64,000 nucleotides of DNA from Amphibalanus amphitrite (GCF_019059575.1 NW_024881573.1:124001-188000), one strand, 5' to 3'; counted from the first letter of the stretch, positions 30,134 to 42,792 are shown. Program-made: numbers and translations. The notes: a model not told the origin generated them from the sequence alone.

Positions 30134-32431
30134 TTAACCCGCGCCCGGCTGGGGGTCCTGGATTTCCACGCCCTGCTGGGGGGGGGTGTTTGAACACCCC
30201 CCCCCCCTTGTAACTCGGCTCCTGGGCCACGTAGCGATACGCGGAAGGCGGCGTTCGAAAGAGCGTAAAAAATAATGACGAAATCACTTCGGTCATTTTT
30301 TTTTTTTTTGGTCAGGGCAAAGGTCAGGTCACCAGAGGTCATTGAAGGCAAAATTTCGCCGATTTCCAGGTCGAATGTCGAAAATTTCCAAGAAGCCAAC
30401 GCATAACTCGGGAACCAATAGAGCTACAGCGCCGCGGAAAAGCTCATTCGATAGCCCTATTAACGCCCTTTCTGAGTAATTCTCTCAGATTTGACCTAAA
30501 GTCAACGGTTTTGCCTGCAGGGGGCAAAAACTGCAAAAATAGCCGATTTTTTCGAAAACAGTTTTTCTGCAATAACTTTTGACCCAAGCCTTGTACGAGC
30601 TTACTTTTACCGGCATGGGTGGAGAACCTGCCCCGGCCACCCCGGCCGTGGCCGGGGTAACTTTCAGCCGCCCCCGGCGCGGCCGGGGTAACTTTTTCCA
30701 CTTTTGTAAATCCTAAAAGCTGTCTCCATACGAAAAAAACTGCCATCTATAAAAGTGTTTGTCATTATTCTTATCTACCTTGAAAAGTTCTTGAAAATTT
30801 ACTTTATTTTCATTTTGGAGCTTCTATGTTTTTAAGTTTTTTCATCGCGGAGCCCGACATGTTTCATCAAACAGAAGTAAATCATATTTAAGGGCCGTTA
30901 TCGTAAGATGGCACTGTAATAACATCACAAGACAGGACGAGGGTAATATCAGTGAGATAGAAGGACGAGCTGTTGGGGCTCAAGGTGAAGACTCCCCCAA
31001 CTTAATCCGCGCCAGGGGCCCTATCGTAACACGTTGAGTCGAAAGGTAGGCTTTTCACGCTCCTTCTAACTCGGCTACTGGGCTACGAGGCGAGAAGCGG
31101 AACGACGTTTGAAAGAGCGACAAACGTGATCAGAGAAATCTGGTCATGTTTTAGGCAAGCTCAATAATAAAATCACCATAGATCATCAAAAGCCAAATTT
31201 CTGTGATTTTAGCGTTCTCCGACAACTTTTCTCACAGTTCATGAACATAACGGAGCTTAAACACTGCCAACAAAACATTCGATTACTCGTGTAAGGCTCG
31301 GTCGCGAATAATATTTCAGGTGCGAGCTCAAATCAATAAGAGGGTCAAAACGGACAAATTTGACATTTTGTTTTGTGTGGGAAGGTTGCAACTTCCACGG
31401 AATAAGCTTTGCAAAGGGCATGATGACATTTTTAGCACGATCATCCAGCAAATTTGACCTGATGACCTGACCTAGCGGCTAGCACTAGGTGACATGCGTC
31501 CGAAAGTTTAAGGCGTGTTGCAAAATTGTTGTTACAATTACGAAATCTGATCCGCAGCTGCGTGCAGCAGTTTTCCCTAAAAACGTACAAACGGCAGACA
31601 TCCATTATTCTCTGCCAGAGAATAGAGATTTGTTGATAACCGTTGACAAATATTTGAGCATCATCGTCTTTCCGACTTTCGGTCGCCGGCCGGGGTAACT
31701 TTTTCAAACATTCTCCACCCGTGTTTACCGGCATCGTGTTCCTCTCGTCAAGACGCATCGAATGAACTATAACTTGACCTTGAAAGGTCAACTTGAAAAT
31801 TTGACCTCAGTTCAAGGTCATGACCTGACGGGAAAGGGTCATGTTGCATATCAGTCGATCCGTATCGTCGAGCTAAACACATCTAAGGCGTTTTCATCGC
31901 TCTAGCATGCCTCTATCAAAAGTTATTTGCGAAAAACTGTTAGATACCATTCGTGACCTAAGATGACCTCAGGGCATAAACAAGGGTCACGGACACCATT
32001 TTCAAGTTCAGTGTGTCTAAACCACTTGTAATTCGGTGTTTGGGAGTGTTTATAATGTCTTTCATCCAAAAGAGGCGCATTTCAATTTTCTCCCATTGAC
32101 TTATAATGGGGAGGTCGCAAAATTTACCTGACCTTAGGTCATCGATATCAAAATTCTGAGATATACATTTTGTACATGCTATTGCTCTTAGCAATCGCTG
32201 AAAGTTTCAAAGCGATCGGTCACTCGGTGTAGCTATGACAGACATTGAAAGTTTTTATGAGGTGAGGTCACTTCAAGTGACCTGGTGACCTGACCTTGAA
32301 TGACCTTGGTCTGAAATTTTCACAACATGTGTAGAATTGATGTATGATAAGGTGTACCAAAAACGGCTTCGCGAAAAACCACAAGGGGGCGTGTTCAAAC
32401 ACCCCCCCCCCCCCAGCAGGGCGCGGGTTAA
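30134..32431. mobile_element. TTAA-flanked repeat, sister of 21728-23834, with a hAT inside
   Basis: TTAA at 30134-30137 and 32428-32431; ends CCCGCGCCCGGCTGG / CAGCAGGGCGCGGG with the TGTTTGAACA hairpin loop. The interior is colinear with 21728-23834 but lacks the nested copy at 22571 and carries a 1.1-kb hAT insertion. Confidence 0.9.
30614..31723. mobile_element. Non-autonomous hAT element (1110 bp)
   Basis: Inverted ends CATGGGTGGAGAA / TTCTCCACCCGTG (12 of 13 match) with an 8-bp duplication TTTACCGG (30606-30613, 31724-31731). The sister element near 22190 has the empty site. The motif GGCCGGGGTAACTTT occurs near both ends in direct orientation. An older degraded TTAA-family piece lies inside at about 31000-31140. 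No transposase. Confidence 0.9.
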
Positions 32432-32509
32432 GACTTGCCCCCAGATGACGTCACGAGCTGACGTCACGATCAGGTAGAATCGCCGGACGACCCTACCTGG
32501 TATATAGGG
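32432..32509. other. Harbinger-like element sequence between two insertions
   Basis: 78 bp with two TGACGTCA-type palindromes (ATGACGTCACGAGCTGACGT). No gene. Confidence 0.4.
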
Positions 32510-32768
32510 TGTTCTGTCCGAACAAAGTCCATATTAGAACGATGGCGCGAGACAAAAGGCGCATGAAAAATGAAATTTGTTACACTGATGAAGAATGTGA
32601 AGAAATGATAACGGGGGAAAAAAGGAATTTGAAATTTGGCTCAAAACTTGGTTCATTGTGGTATTGTTATTGCTTTGGCTCGACGAATGAATGAAATGTT
32701 TGCTTGCGTTTCCGTTTTTTCTTGATTGGAAAGATCCGGCACTTTTGTTTAATGTTGCAGACACAACA
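32510..32768 (+). repeat. BEL element 1, 5' LTR
   Basis: 259 bp, starts TGTTCTGTCCG, ends CAGACACAACA; matches 38482-38741. Confidence 0.95.
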
Positions 32769-32956
32769 TTATGGTCCTCCGGGCCGGATTCAGAATTAAC
32801 GTAACGCACTTAAGCATTTGAACTCAGAACTTGCATCAGTATTTAGATTTTGAAACATATGCGCATAACGCTGTAACGAACTAACGTAACCAATGCAGAA
32901 CTATTATTTTAAGGTTTGAGGACTTTTAACGAGTTTCATATTTTCGTAACGTAAAA

Positions 32957-35173
32957 ATGAGCGGAGATACGAGTACGTCGGAGGCCAGCCTGAAGACGAG
33001 GAGTGAGGCTGGAACCAGCACCTCAACAGCCAGTGCCAAGCGCAGGAAGGCTCAGGTGTCCCAGTTAAAGGCGCTGCAGGCCAGACGAGCGGCTGATGAA
33101 GCTGAACGAGCGCTGGAGTCACGAAGACGGGCGGCCACCGCTGCCGCCGCCGCTGCTGAGGCTGAGGCCCAACTCGTGATACAGGAGGCCCGGGCAGAGG
33201 CTCAGAGGGCTGCTGACGCCGCCGAAATCGATGCTTTAGAATTGCGGCTCATGGAAGACGACGATTTGAAGTCCCAGTCCCCGAACGATTTGGTATTTGA
33301 AGATAGAGACAGAGAGGGAAATGGAGCGCCGGCAGACCCTAGGCCGCCCTCCGGTGTCATATCAAGACACGGTCAGATGCAGCAGTTAACCGATGTGAAT
33401 CAGATACGATCTCAGTCCGCTGCAGGGCCCCAGCGAGCTCACCTGCCTGAACAAAATGCAAATGCTGACGCCCGGGAGCGCACGGAGCGCTGGCTGAGTG
33501 AGCTGCCGTGCGGTGACGGCCAGCGCCGGACCTCATCACTGCCCAAGATAACGCTGGACGAGTTTGATGGCTCTCCACTCGAATGGCCACGGTGGAGCGG
33601 ACTTTTCCGGGTTCTGGTGCATGATAACGGCGCTCTCTCAGACACCGAACGTTTGACCTACCTGCAGTCTTGTCTGACAGGCGAAGCGAGAGAAGCAGTG
33701 CGTGGGCTCTTATGTGACGGCAACATGTATGAAGAGGCACTGAAAGAGCTGGATATGCAATTTGGGGACCCTCGCGCGGTTGTAACAGCTACCCTTGATG
33801 GTGTCCTCAAGCATCACTCCATAAAGGAAAATGATGTCGAGAGCCTGATGCGGTTCTCTCGCGCCCTCCACGCCGCCGTCAGTGTTCTGTCCGCCAGAGG
33901 TTTCGAAGCTGACCTCGCTGCAGTAACAAACCTGGACCAGGTCCTAGAAAAGCTGCCAAGGTCACTGGCTTGGCAGTGGGGCCAGGTGGAGCTGAAGATG
34001 GCACCACGTCGTCCCACGCTGGGAGACGTTGACCAGTGGCTGAGACCGCTGGTGCTGGCTGGTCGCCGCGCGCTCAGTGTCTCTAGACAGCGGGAGGTGA
34101 TGATGCCCAGAACGCAGCGGGTGGCTCCGGCAGAGCCAGCCGGTCGACGGAGAGGCAGCAGCCAGCGCACCACTCTGGCTACAGCGACGGCAACAGAGCC
34201 CGCTCCATGTCCGGCCTGCGATGGAGAGGCGCACAATCTGGATTGCTGTCCAGTTTTCAAAGCCATGGCGCCAGTCGACCGCCTGCAGCTCGCGCGTGAC
34301 AACAGACGCTGTTATCGCTGTCTCGGCGAGTCACACTGGGCCAGCCGGTGTCGAGAGAAGTTGATCTGTGGAGAGAACGGCTGTCGTGGGAAGCATCACC
34401 CACTGCTGCATGTGCCCGATCACTCGAGTCGGCGCTCAGAGGAGCAGGATGCTCCCGCACTAGCTGCTGACCAGCCGAGAAGTGTGATGGCGACAGCCTT
34501 GGATGCAACGAGCGGGCCACGTAAAGCACTGCTGCAAGTGGTTCCCGTGAGAGTACTCGGCCCAGCTGGGAAGTTCGTCGACACGCACGCGCTGCTCGAC
34601 TGGGGAGCGGACACATCATTATGCATTGAGAGCGTGCTTCGGGATCTGTCGGTGACTGGGTCGACGGAGAAGCTCACGCTCGGTAACGTTGAGGGTACCG
34701 GCATGACCCGGCCTACAATGAAGGTGTCACTGCAGGTGGCTCCGCTGTCGGCAGACGGGCAATGTGAGCCTGTAAAGGTGCCCGAAGTCTTCTCCGTTCC
34801 CCAGCTCAATATCCGGCCGCAGAGAGTCGATTGGTCAAAAAGGGCTCAGTGGAAACACCTGGAAGGCATCTCGATTCCAGACACCAACGGACGGAAGATC
34901 GAATTACTCTTAGGTGCTAATGTGCTGGAGGCGATTCTCCAGCGGGAGGCCCGAGTAGGTGGGCCAGGCCAGCCGGCAGCCATCCGGACGTATTTTGGGT
35001 GGTGTCTGACGGGCAGCGTGGCACAGCTTCTACCGGTCGGCTCCCGAGAAGTGCTGCATGTGGCCCACCGCTGTGAAGGCGAAGAGAAGCTGCAAGCTCT
35101 AGTGAGAGACTTCTGGTCTACCGAGGCCTTTGGAACAAGGTACAATATGTATGTAGCAGCCTCGCTCTCATGA
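32957..35173 (+). CDS. BEL element 1 Gag-protease region (738 aa)
   Basis: Open frame starting 188 bp after the 5' LTR. Residues 30-110 are Ala/Glu/Arg-rich and probably coiled-coil. Residues about 195-330 form the DUF1759 Gag region (E-F-D-G-S-P-L-E-W-P). A Cys/His cluster with C-Y-R-C-L-G-E-S-H-W-A-S-R-C follows at about 450-490. A DUF1758-type aspartic protease begins near 545, but its active site reads L-L-D-W-G-A-D-T where the family has D-S-G or D-G-G, a likely inactivating change. The frame runs into L-V-R-D-F-W and then stops; the continuation of Pol is in another frame from about 35175. Confidence 0.9.
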   Translation: MSGDTSTSEASLKTRSEAGTSTSTASAKRRKAQVSQLKALQARRAADEAERALESRRRAATAAAAAAEAEAQLVIQEARAEAQRAADAAEIDALELRLMEDDDLKSQSPNDLVFEDRDREGNGAPADPRPPSGVISRHGQMQQLTDVNQIRSQSAAGPQRAHLPEQNANADARERTERWLSELPCGDGQRRTSSLPKITLDEFDGSPLEWPRWSGLFRVLVHDNGALSDTERLTYLQSCLTGEAREAVRGLLCDGNMYEEALKELDMQFGDPRAVVTATLDGVLKHHSIKENDVESLMRFSRALHAAVSVLSARGFEADLAAVTNLDQVLEKLPRSLAWQWGQVELKMAPRRPTLGDVDQWLRPLVLAGRRALSVSRQREVMMPRTQRVAPAEPAGRRRGSSQRTTLATATATEPAPCPACDGEAHNLDCCPVFKAMAPVDRLQLARDNRRCYRCLGESHWASRCREKLICGENGCRGKHHPLLHVPDHSSRRSEEQDAPALAADQPRSVMATALDATSGPRKALLQVVPVRVLGPAGKFVDTHALLDWGADTSLCIESVLRDLSVTGSTEKLTLGNVEGTGMTRPTMKVSLQVAPLSADGQCEPVKVPEVFSVPQLNIRPQRVDWSKRAQWKHLEGISIPDTNGRKIELLLGANVLEAILQREARVGGPGQPAAIRTYFGWCLTGSVAQLLPVGSREVLHVAHRCEGEEKLQALVRDFWSTEAFGTRYNMYVAASLS

Positions 35174-35174
35174 A

Positions 35175-37078
35175 GATCGACTGGCGGAAGAGATGATGGA
35201 GTCCACCACCAAGTGGAGAGGTGACAGGTATGAAACCGGCCTTCTGTGGAAACCTGATTGCGCCCCCCTGCCCAATGACCGTAGCATGGCCCTGCGCCGC
35301 CTCGAATCTACGGAGAAGGCGCTCCGACGAGCACCAGAAAAGGCTGCAGCTTACCGCGACACTATGAGAGAGTATCTGGATAAAGGCTACGCCCGTCTGC
35401 TGACCGAAGAGGAACTACAGAAGCATCATCAGAGGTGCTGGTATTTGCCGCACCACGCGGTAACCAGCGCGAGCAAACCTGGTAAATTCCGGGTGGTCTC
35501 AACGAGAATTTGCTAACGGGCCCAGACCTGCTGAAACAAATCCCAGGAGTGCTGCTTCGCTTCCGCCAGCAGCCAGTGGCTCTTATCGCCGATATTGAGC
35601 AGATGTTCCTGCAGGTGGCGGTCCGAGAAGAGGATCAGCCGGCACTCCGGTTCCTGTGGCGGGATCTAGAGACAGACAGACCCCCGAGCACCTATCAAAT
35701 GGACCGGGTCATCTTCGGAGCTCGCTCGTCACCCGCCTCAGCGAGTTTCGTATTGAAGAAGACCGCAGAAGAGAGGGCTGAAGACACTCCCGAGGGTCGT
35801 AAAGCAGCAGCCATCGTGGTAGAAGACTTCTACATGGACGACATGGTAACTTCAGTCAACAGCCCCGCCCAGGCGAAAACTATCGTAATCGAGGTGACAA
35901 AGCTGATTTCAAGAGGCGGGTTCCGGCTGCGAAAATGGCTCAGCAATGATAAGTCTGTCCTCGTCGGAATTCCTGTGCAGGAGCGGGCTCCCAGTACAGC
36001 TGACTTAGAGAAGACACTGCCAACTGAGAAGGTGTTGGGTGTCACCTGGGATGCCGAGCAGGATGAGATTAGCAGCACGGCGCCCAGTGAGCTGGCTAAT
36101 GTGCGGCAGCCGGCAACGAAGCGAGGAATACTGCGCGTCGTGGCGTCTATTTTTGACCCACTCGGATTCACCTCGCCGTTTGTGCTTCTAGCCAAACTGC
36201 AGCTGCAAGCACTCTGGTCTTGCCAGCAAGGCTGGGATGACCCACTCACCACAGAGGAATCTGATCGATGGGCGGCATGGATGGAGGAGCTGCCCCGGCT
36301 GAGTGACACCAAGCTGCCACGATGGTATGGCGTTCAGGAAGAAGCCCCTCTGAGAAGAGATCTCCACGTCTTCTGTGACGGATCTGAAAAGGCTTTTGGA
36401 GCCGTGGCGTACCTGCGTCACGAGTACTCAGACGGAACCATTCACTGTGCGTTTGTCATGGGCAAGTGTAGAGTCGCACCGCTCAAGAAACTATCTATCG
36501 TACGCCTGGAAACTCAGGCAGCCGTGCTGGCTGTGCGTCTGGCAGCGTCGGTTGTCCAAGAGCTCACTGAAGAGGTGCACCGGGTGGTGTTTTGGAGTGA
36601 CAGCCAGGTGGTTTTGAGCTACATAGCCAACGACAGCAAGAGATTCCACACATTTGTGGCAAACCGGATTGCTGAAATCCGTGACTTGACCGAGCCCAGC
36701 CAGTGGCGACACGTTCCTGGTGAGGTCAACCCAGCTGATGACTGCTCTCGCGGGCTAACGGCCTCTGCGCTCACTAAGGACAGCCGTTGGATCCGTGGGC
36801 CCGATTTCCTGTGGAGGCCAGAAACCTGCTGGCCGGCTGGTAGTGAGCAGCATAAGCTACCTGATGAGGATCCTGAAGTTAGAGTGGTGTTAGCTACTCA
36901 ACACAAAGCCAGAGAGACAACCGCGGTCATTCCTGACCCAGAGCGATTCTCAAGCTGGCTGCGCTACAGGCGTGTAGTCGGCTGGACGCAGCGATTCCTG
37001 ATCAACTTCGTGGCATCTCACTCGTTCGAAGATCGCCAGAACGACTTGAGAAGTGGTCCACTGTCGAGTGTCGGCTGA
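35175..37078 (+). pseudogene. BEL element 1 reverse transcriptase and RNase H, frameshifted
   Basis: The N-terminal piece (to 35516; G-D-R-Y-E-T-G-L-L-W near its start) ends just after K-F-R-V-V. The next piece resumes at L-N-E-N-L-L-T-G-P-D in another frame, so a short conserved RT block between them has been lost, together with the frame. The second piece (to 37078) carries A-D-I-E-Q-M-F, the catalytic Y-M-D-D (about 35832) and an RNase H starting V-F-C-D-G-S-E-K-A-F-G. It ends in a frameshift near 37065. Together these would copy the element RNA to DNA; as read, the product is split. Confidence 0.9.
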
Positions 37079-38420
37079 TGAGCTGCAAGACGCGCAGAAT
37101 CTTGTCATTCGGGAGGTGCAGCGTGGGGCGTTCACTCAAGAGCTTGTAGCGCTGAGAAGCGGAAGGTCCATCAGCACGAGTAGCTGTCTACTTATGCTCT
37201 CTCCAGTTCTTGATGAAGACGGCCTGCTTCGAGTCGGTGGGCGGCTGGTGAACGCCCCTCTGCCTGAGTCCGCCCGCCATCCGGTCATCCTGCCGCGGGA
37301 CAGCCGCGTGACAGCTCTGATCGTGAAGGACGTCCACCAGAAGCTACTGCACGCCGGAGTCGAGCAGACACTGAACGATCTGCGACAGCTATTCTGGATA
37401 CCCAGAGGGAGAGCAATGGTGAGGAGAGTCCTGCACAGCTGTCCGGTGTGTCGCCGGCGCCGCGCAAAACCGTGCCAGCCGAAGATGGCAGATCTGCCCC
37501 AGGCGCGGTTCGACACGCGGCACGTGTTCAGCAGCGTCGGTCTCGATTTTTTTGGTCCTATGCTCGTCAAGACGGGAGGACGGCATGAGAAGAGGTACGG
37601 ACTGTTGGTGACGTGCCTCGCCACCCGGGCAGTGCACCTCGAGCTGTGCCACTCGCTCAGCACCGACAGCTTCCTCATGGCGTTCCGCAGATTCGTCTCA
37701 AGGCGAGGCAGACCGAAAGAGGTGTTCTCTGATAACGGGACGAATCTGCGAGCAGGAGAGAGGGAGATGCGTCGGCAGATCCAAGCATGGAACGTCCACG
37801 CCATCAGTGACCGCCTCGCACAAGATGGCATTAAGTGGCATTTTAACCCGCCAGGTGCGTGTCACATGGGAGGCGCCTGGGAGCGGCTAATATCCTCCGT
37901 TAAGCGTGCTCTGAGAGCAGTGCTGAGCCAGCTGACTGTCACGGACGAAGCGCTACAGACCGTGCTGACAGAAGTTGAGGCGGTGGTCAACGGTCGACCT
38001 CTGACCCATGTGTCCACAGAAGTGGATGATTTGGAGGCGATTACGCCGAACCATCTTCTGCTCGGCCGACGGGTAACTTGTCTGCCACCTGGCGTCTTCG
38101 ACAACGGCGAGTCTGCGAGCAGGAGGATCTGGCGACAAACACAAACTCTGACAGACCAGTTCTGGGCCAGATGGCTGAAGGAATATGTCCCCAGCCTGAC
38201 CTGTCGCCGCAAGTGGACAAGAGACATGCGGAACTTGGCGCCCGGCGACCTGGTTTTGATCGCAGAAGATAACGTGCCGCGGGGTCAGTGGCCCCTCGGC
38301 AGAGTGATCGAAGTGATGCCCGGCCCTGACGGCCGGGTGAGGTCAGCTCGTCTGCGCGCTCGTGGTGGTACAGTGCACCGACCGGCCACCAAGATATGCC
38401 TTCTCGAGGAGGCGAGATAA
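37053..38420 (+). pseudogene. BEL element 1 integrase (455 aa piece of Pol)
   Basis: Frame-shifted continuation of Pol, without its own start. It has the zinc-binding H-H-C-C region (H-A-G-V then C-P-V-C-R-R-R-R-A), catalytic core residues in V-G-L-D-F-F-G-P, F-S-D-N-G-T-N and G-G-A-W-E-R-L, and a C-terminal DUF5641 domain (W-T-R-D-M-R-N-L-A-P-G-D-L-V-L-I). Integrase inserts the cDNA. The frame is open to the natural end, 61 bp before the 3' LTR. Confidence 0.9.
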
Positions 38421-38481
38421 CTGCTGACGGTGTCCAGTGATACCGGCGTCTCACGCGCGCGTGCGCGTGGAGGGGGGAGGA

Positions 38482-38741
38482 TGTTCTGTCCGAACAAAGT
38501 CCATATTAGAACGATGGCGCGAGACAAAAGGCGCATGAAAAATGAAATGTGTTACACTGATGAAGAATGTGAAGAAATGATAACGGGGGAAAAAAAGGAA
38601 TTTGAAATTTGGCTCAAAACTTGGTTCATTGTGGTATTGTTATTGCTTTGGCTCGACGAATGAATGAAATGTTTGCTTGCGTTTCCGTTTTTTCTTGATT
38701 GGAAAGATCCGGCACTTTTGTTTAATGTTGCAGACACAACA
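38482..38741 (+). repeat. BEL element 1, 3' LTR
   Basis: 260 bp, near-identical to 32510-32768; preceded by the purine tract, followed by TAGGG. Confidence 0.95.
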
Positions 38742-39878
38742 TAGGGCCTTGGTATCGTGCGGATCGTGCGGATCGTGTGGGAGTCTGCGTCCGCCATTAC
38801 TGCCGGCGGCGATAGATAAGAACGAAATAAATACTTTTTAGTTTTTACGCTTGAAGAGACGTTAAATGTAGTTTAAAACATCTCTCTAATTCAATAATTT
38901 AGTTTGAATAGTCGGGTCTGGCTGTTCCGTGAAGTGATTCAACATTTCGGCTTGATTGGAGCAGCATGGCGGCGGAAACCATTCTCGGCCGTGGAAGGTA
39001 CGCGCTTTTGAAAATGCGTGGAAAAATAGACAATCATGTCAAATTGTCCTGAAAAGTAACCTACAACCTAAAAGTGAGTATTGTGAATGCTGTGCATCGG
39101 TTTTCTTGAAAATCGGTTCGTTGAACTTAACAGAAATTCATTGGTAAGATATCTATGTACCATCTCTGGAGTCGCCGGTAAATCAAATCGCCGGTCACCA
39201 CGAGGCTTGCCGGCTGCGTCTGAATAGGCTGGCGCACAGATGACGTCATCTGAGGAAAGCGCGTTGATTGGCCGCCATGAACGGACGAGATCTATAAAGA
39301 GGGAAATTAATACTTTTCATGCTTCAAAAGATGTTAAATGTAGTTAAAACATTTCTTTAATTTAAGCATCAAATTAACATTATCGGGTAAGGCTTTTTCG
39401 TGCAATAAAATTAATACTTTGATGTAATTGACGCACCTGAACGACTCAATGATTTTTCGTATGGTATCTTCTAAGTGGAAGTACCTACATTGATTGTGTT
39501 AATCAAGGTTATTTATTTAAAGTATGCTACTGATAAGGTAAGTTATATCAAATATGTTAGCACAAACCTTCCACTAGACAGCAGCAAGAAAAGCAGCAGC
39601 ACAGCGAGTTCCCCACACGATGTCAACTGTACGATACGATCTAGACAAAAGATAAACTCAATCCATCTTTCGACGGAACGCACTACGACGTACGATCTGC
39701 TGCTTCCGAACGTCGTGCACAGTCACGTTTTTTTTTCCCGGTTCTCACTGCACACATCGATTACCATCGCGGCGATCGGGAAACGGGCGAGCCGATCCTC
39801 ATCCCATCACCATACGATCACGATACGATCACCATACGATCCGCCAAACGATCGAAAAACGGCAGTCAGAACCGGGCT
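38742..39878. other. Right part of the Harbinger-like element, non-coding
   Basis: 38742-39003 is an inverted copy of 42424-42666 (landmark GGCGGCGATAGATAAGAACG). The right 200 bp carry CATACGATCAC words. No gene was recognised. Confidence 0.55.
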
Positions 39879-39880
39879 TA

Positions 39881-40430
39881 AAGGAAATAGTTCACTTTTT
39901 AACATGGGTTTTGAACTGGAATAGCAGTTCCGTAGCTTGGGCTGAGACGAGCATAAATCAGGAGCTTTTACAGCCCAACGATCACCCTAGGCAAAGATAT
40001 TCTATTTCTCGTCCCGAAAAAGGTGTCTTGCGTTGAGGATGTGTGCCTTGCATATATTTCCATCCAGTATGAAAAGAGCATGGGTCCCGAAAATTATTCA
40101 GAAACTAGAGAAATTATCTACGAGAACTCTAGAGAAATTCTCGTACTGATCAATTAGGACATTCAGGGGAACATTATCAGATCGAGCAGATCGCCCAAAT
40201 GCCGGTGGCTGCGATAATTTCTCTGTTTCTGAAGAATTTTCGGGACCCATGCTCTTTTCATACTGGATCGCGTGTGCCTTACAGAAACTGAAAAGTTCTT
40301 CCTATATCAAAATATAGAAAATAATCTTTTGTTATAAAAAGGTTTTATTTTCTTTGCTGATTATTTTGAACATAAAAAATCATAAATCCGTTGCAAAAAA
40401 AATAATTTCGTGAAAGTGAACTATTTCCTT
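39881..40430. mobile_element. MITE with AAGGAAATAGTTCAC ends, itself interrupted
   Basis: Inverted ends AAGGAAATAGTTCACTTT / AAAGTGAACTATTTCCTT with TTAA or TA at both borders. A second MITE (40072-40268) lies inside. Non-coding. Confidence 0.75.
40072..40268. mobile_element. Nested 197-bp MITE with CATCCAGTATGAAAAGAGC ends
   Basis: Inverted ends of about 40 bp around CCAGTATGAAAAGAGCATGG and its complement, with minor mismatches inside. The words GTGTGCCTTGCA (left) and GTGTGCCTTACA (right) occur near each border and may be a degraded duplication. Confidence 0.7.
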
Positions 40431-40650
40431 TAAGCCGTCGGGTGTTTAAAATCGTTGAAATCGACAAAATTTGATATTTGATTAACTCTGGTGACTTGCC
40501 CTTTGCCCTGACCTTAAAATGACCGAGTGTTTTCCTCCTTATTTTTGACGCTCTTTCGATTGCCGCTTACCGCGTGTCGCTAAGTGGCCCAGGAGCCGAG
40601 TTAGACGGAGGGGCGTGAAACGCCCCCCCCCCCCCCTCCCCAGCACACGA

Positions 40651-41900
<1,250 letters not shown>

Positions 41901-41925
41901 TTTCCTCTCAATATTCTCGACTGCC

Positions 41926-42185
41926 ACAGCGTTGTAGGACTTGTTTCCAGACAGGTCCAGGCGCTCCCCACTCCGCAGGCCCCAGCCCACACGGCTCAAC
42001 CGCCCAAACACCCTCCGGCGGATGACCTCTGACCTCGGCGATCTGACCCCAGCCGACCGGTCGCGTCCCTCTCCACGCCTCCGCCCCGCTTCCCCCACAC
42101 AGCTGCGTAGTAGTAGTAGCGTGTGCAAAGGTGACGTGACATTGTTTACTTCTGTGGTTTGTTCGGCTGACAGGAGATGGCACTA
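41926..42185 (-). other. Unique-looking segment with a weak leucine-rich-repeat-like match
   Basis: One minus-strand frame reads G-L-R-S-G-E-R-L-D-L-S-G-N-K-S-Y-N-A-V-A-V-E-N-I. L-D-L-S-G-N is a leucine-rich-repeat signature, but it is a single short match, with no second repeat and no clear splice sites. It could be chance or an orphan exon. Confidence 0.2.
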
Positions 42186-42423
42186 GTGGTCTGTGGATCA
42201 GAGGCGGGGCTAGGTTCTGCGTCTTCTTGGGGCACACTTAAGGGCAGAAAAGAGGTTTTTTTGGCTCCCCATCCCAAAATGCTTCGAATATACAAAAACA
42301 AGTTAAATATTCGAAAATCGGAGGACCAAACGGATCGTTTGACGTATCTTGCTCAACTGAGAATTGATCGGTCTTCAAAATAAGGAACAAAAACGAGGTG
42401 ATTAGTAGCAAGTGCTGGTGACT

Positions 42424-42792
42424 GTACCTTCCACGGCCGAAAATGGTTTCCGCCGCCATGCTGCTCCAATCAAGCCGAAATGTTGATTAACTTCATGGAG
42501 CACCCAGACCCGACTATTCAAACTAAATTATTGAATTAAAGAGATGTTTTAAAATATATTTAACGTCTCTTCAAGCGTAAAAAGTATTTATTTCGTTCTT
42601 ATCTATCGCCGCCGGCGTAATGGCGGATGCAGACTCCCACACGATACGCACGATCCGCACGATACCATCTACCAGTTACCAGATCGTATCGGGCCTAGAG
42701 ATTTTTATCTTTTTCCGCCAGCCTCGCTCACCATACGATCACCATACGCTTACCATCCGCTCCGATCGATTTCAGCAATCAGAACTGGGCTT
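42424..42792. mobile_element. Right end of a second Harbinger-like copy
   Basis: Ends in CAATCAGAACTGGGCTTAAG, the same terminus as 39878, with CCATACGATCACCATACG subterminal words. Its 42424-42666 part is inverted relative to 38742-39003. The left end was not found. Confidence 0.6.

Larger units (their letters stand above)
32510..38741 (+). mobile_element. BEL/Pao LTR retrotransposon, young but broken
   Basis: LTRs 32510-32768 and 38482-38741 differ at about two positions, so insertion was recent. A 5-bp duplication TAGGG flanks it (32505-32509, 38742-38746). A candidate primer-binding site TGGTCCTCCGGGCC follows the 5' LTR (32772) and a purine tract GGAGGGGGGAGGA precedes the 3' LTR. Gag, protease, reverse transcriptase, RNase H and integrase are all present in order, broken by a frameshift near 35165, a deletion near 35493 and a frameshift near 37065. 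Confidence 0.95.
29466..39878. mobile_element. Harbinger-like element, interrupted by two large insertions
   Basis: Ends AGCCCGGTTCTGACTGCCG (from 29466) and CGGCAGTCAGAACCGGGCT (to 39878) are inverted, with TAA on both sides (29463-29465, 39879-39881). Subterminal words such as GATCGTATGGTGATCGTAT recur at both ends. The own sequence is about 1.9 kb; the rest is a TTAA element (30134-32431) and a BEL/Pao element (32510-38741). The 3-bp TAA duplication suggests PIF/Harbinger; no transposase is seen. Confidence 0.7.
26511..40650. mobile_element. TTAA-type element broken into three pieces by later insertions
   Basis: Pieces 26511-26803, 29135-29465 and about 40431-40650 read in order as one element related (inverted) to 21728-23834: the same AGGTCAGGTCAATTTTGCGAC, AAGTCAATGG, CGCTTTTCCGCGGCGC and AGGAGCCGAGTTAGA landmarks occur in the same order. 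A Helentron-like element separates pieces one and two; a Harbinger-like element plus a MITE separates two and three. The outer ends are degraded, so boundaries are approximate. Confidence 0.7.
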
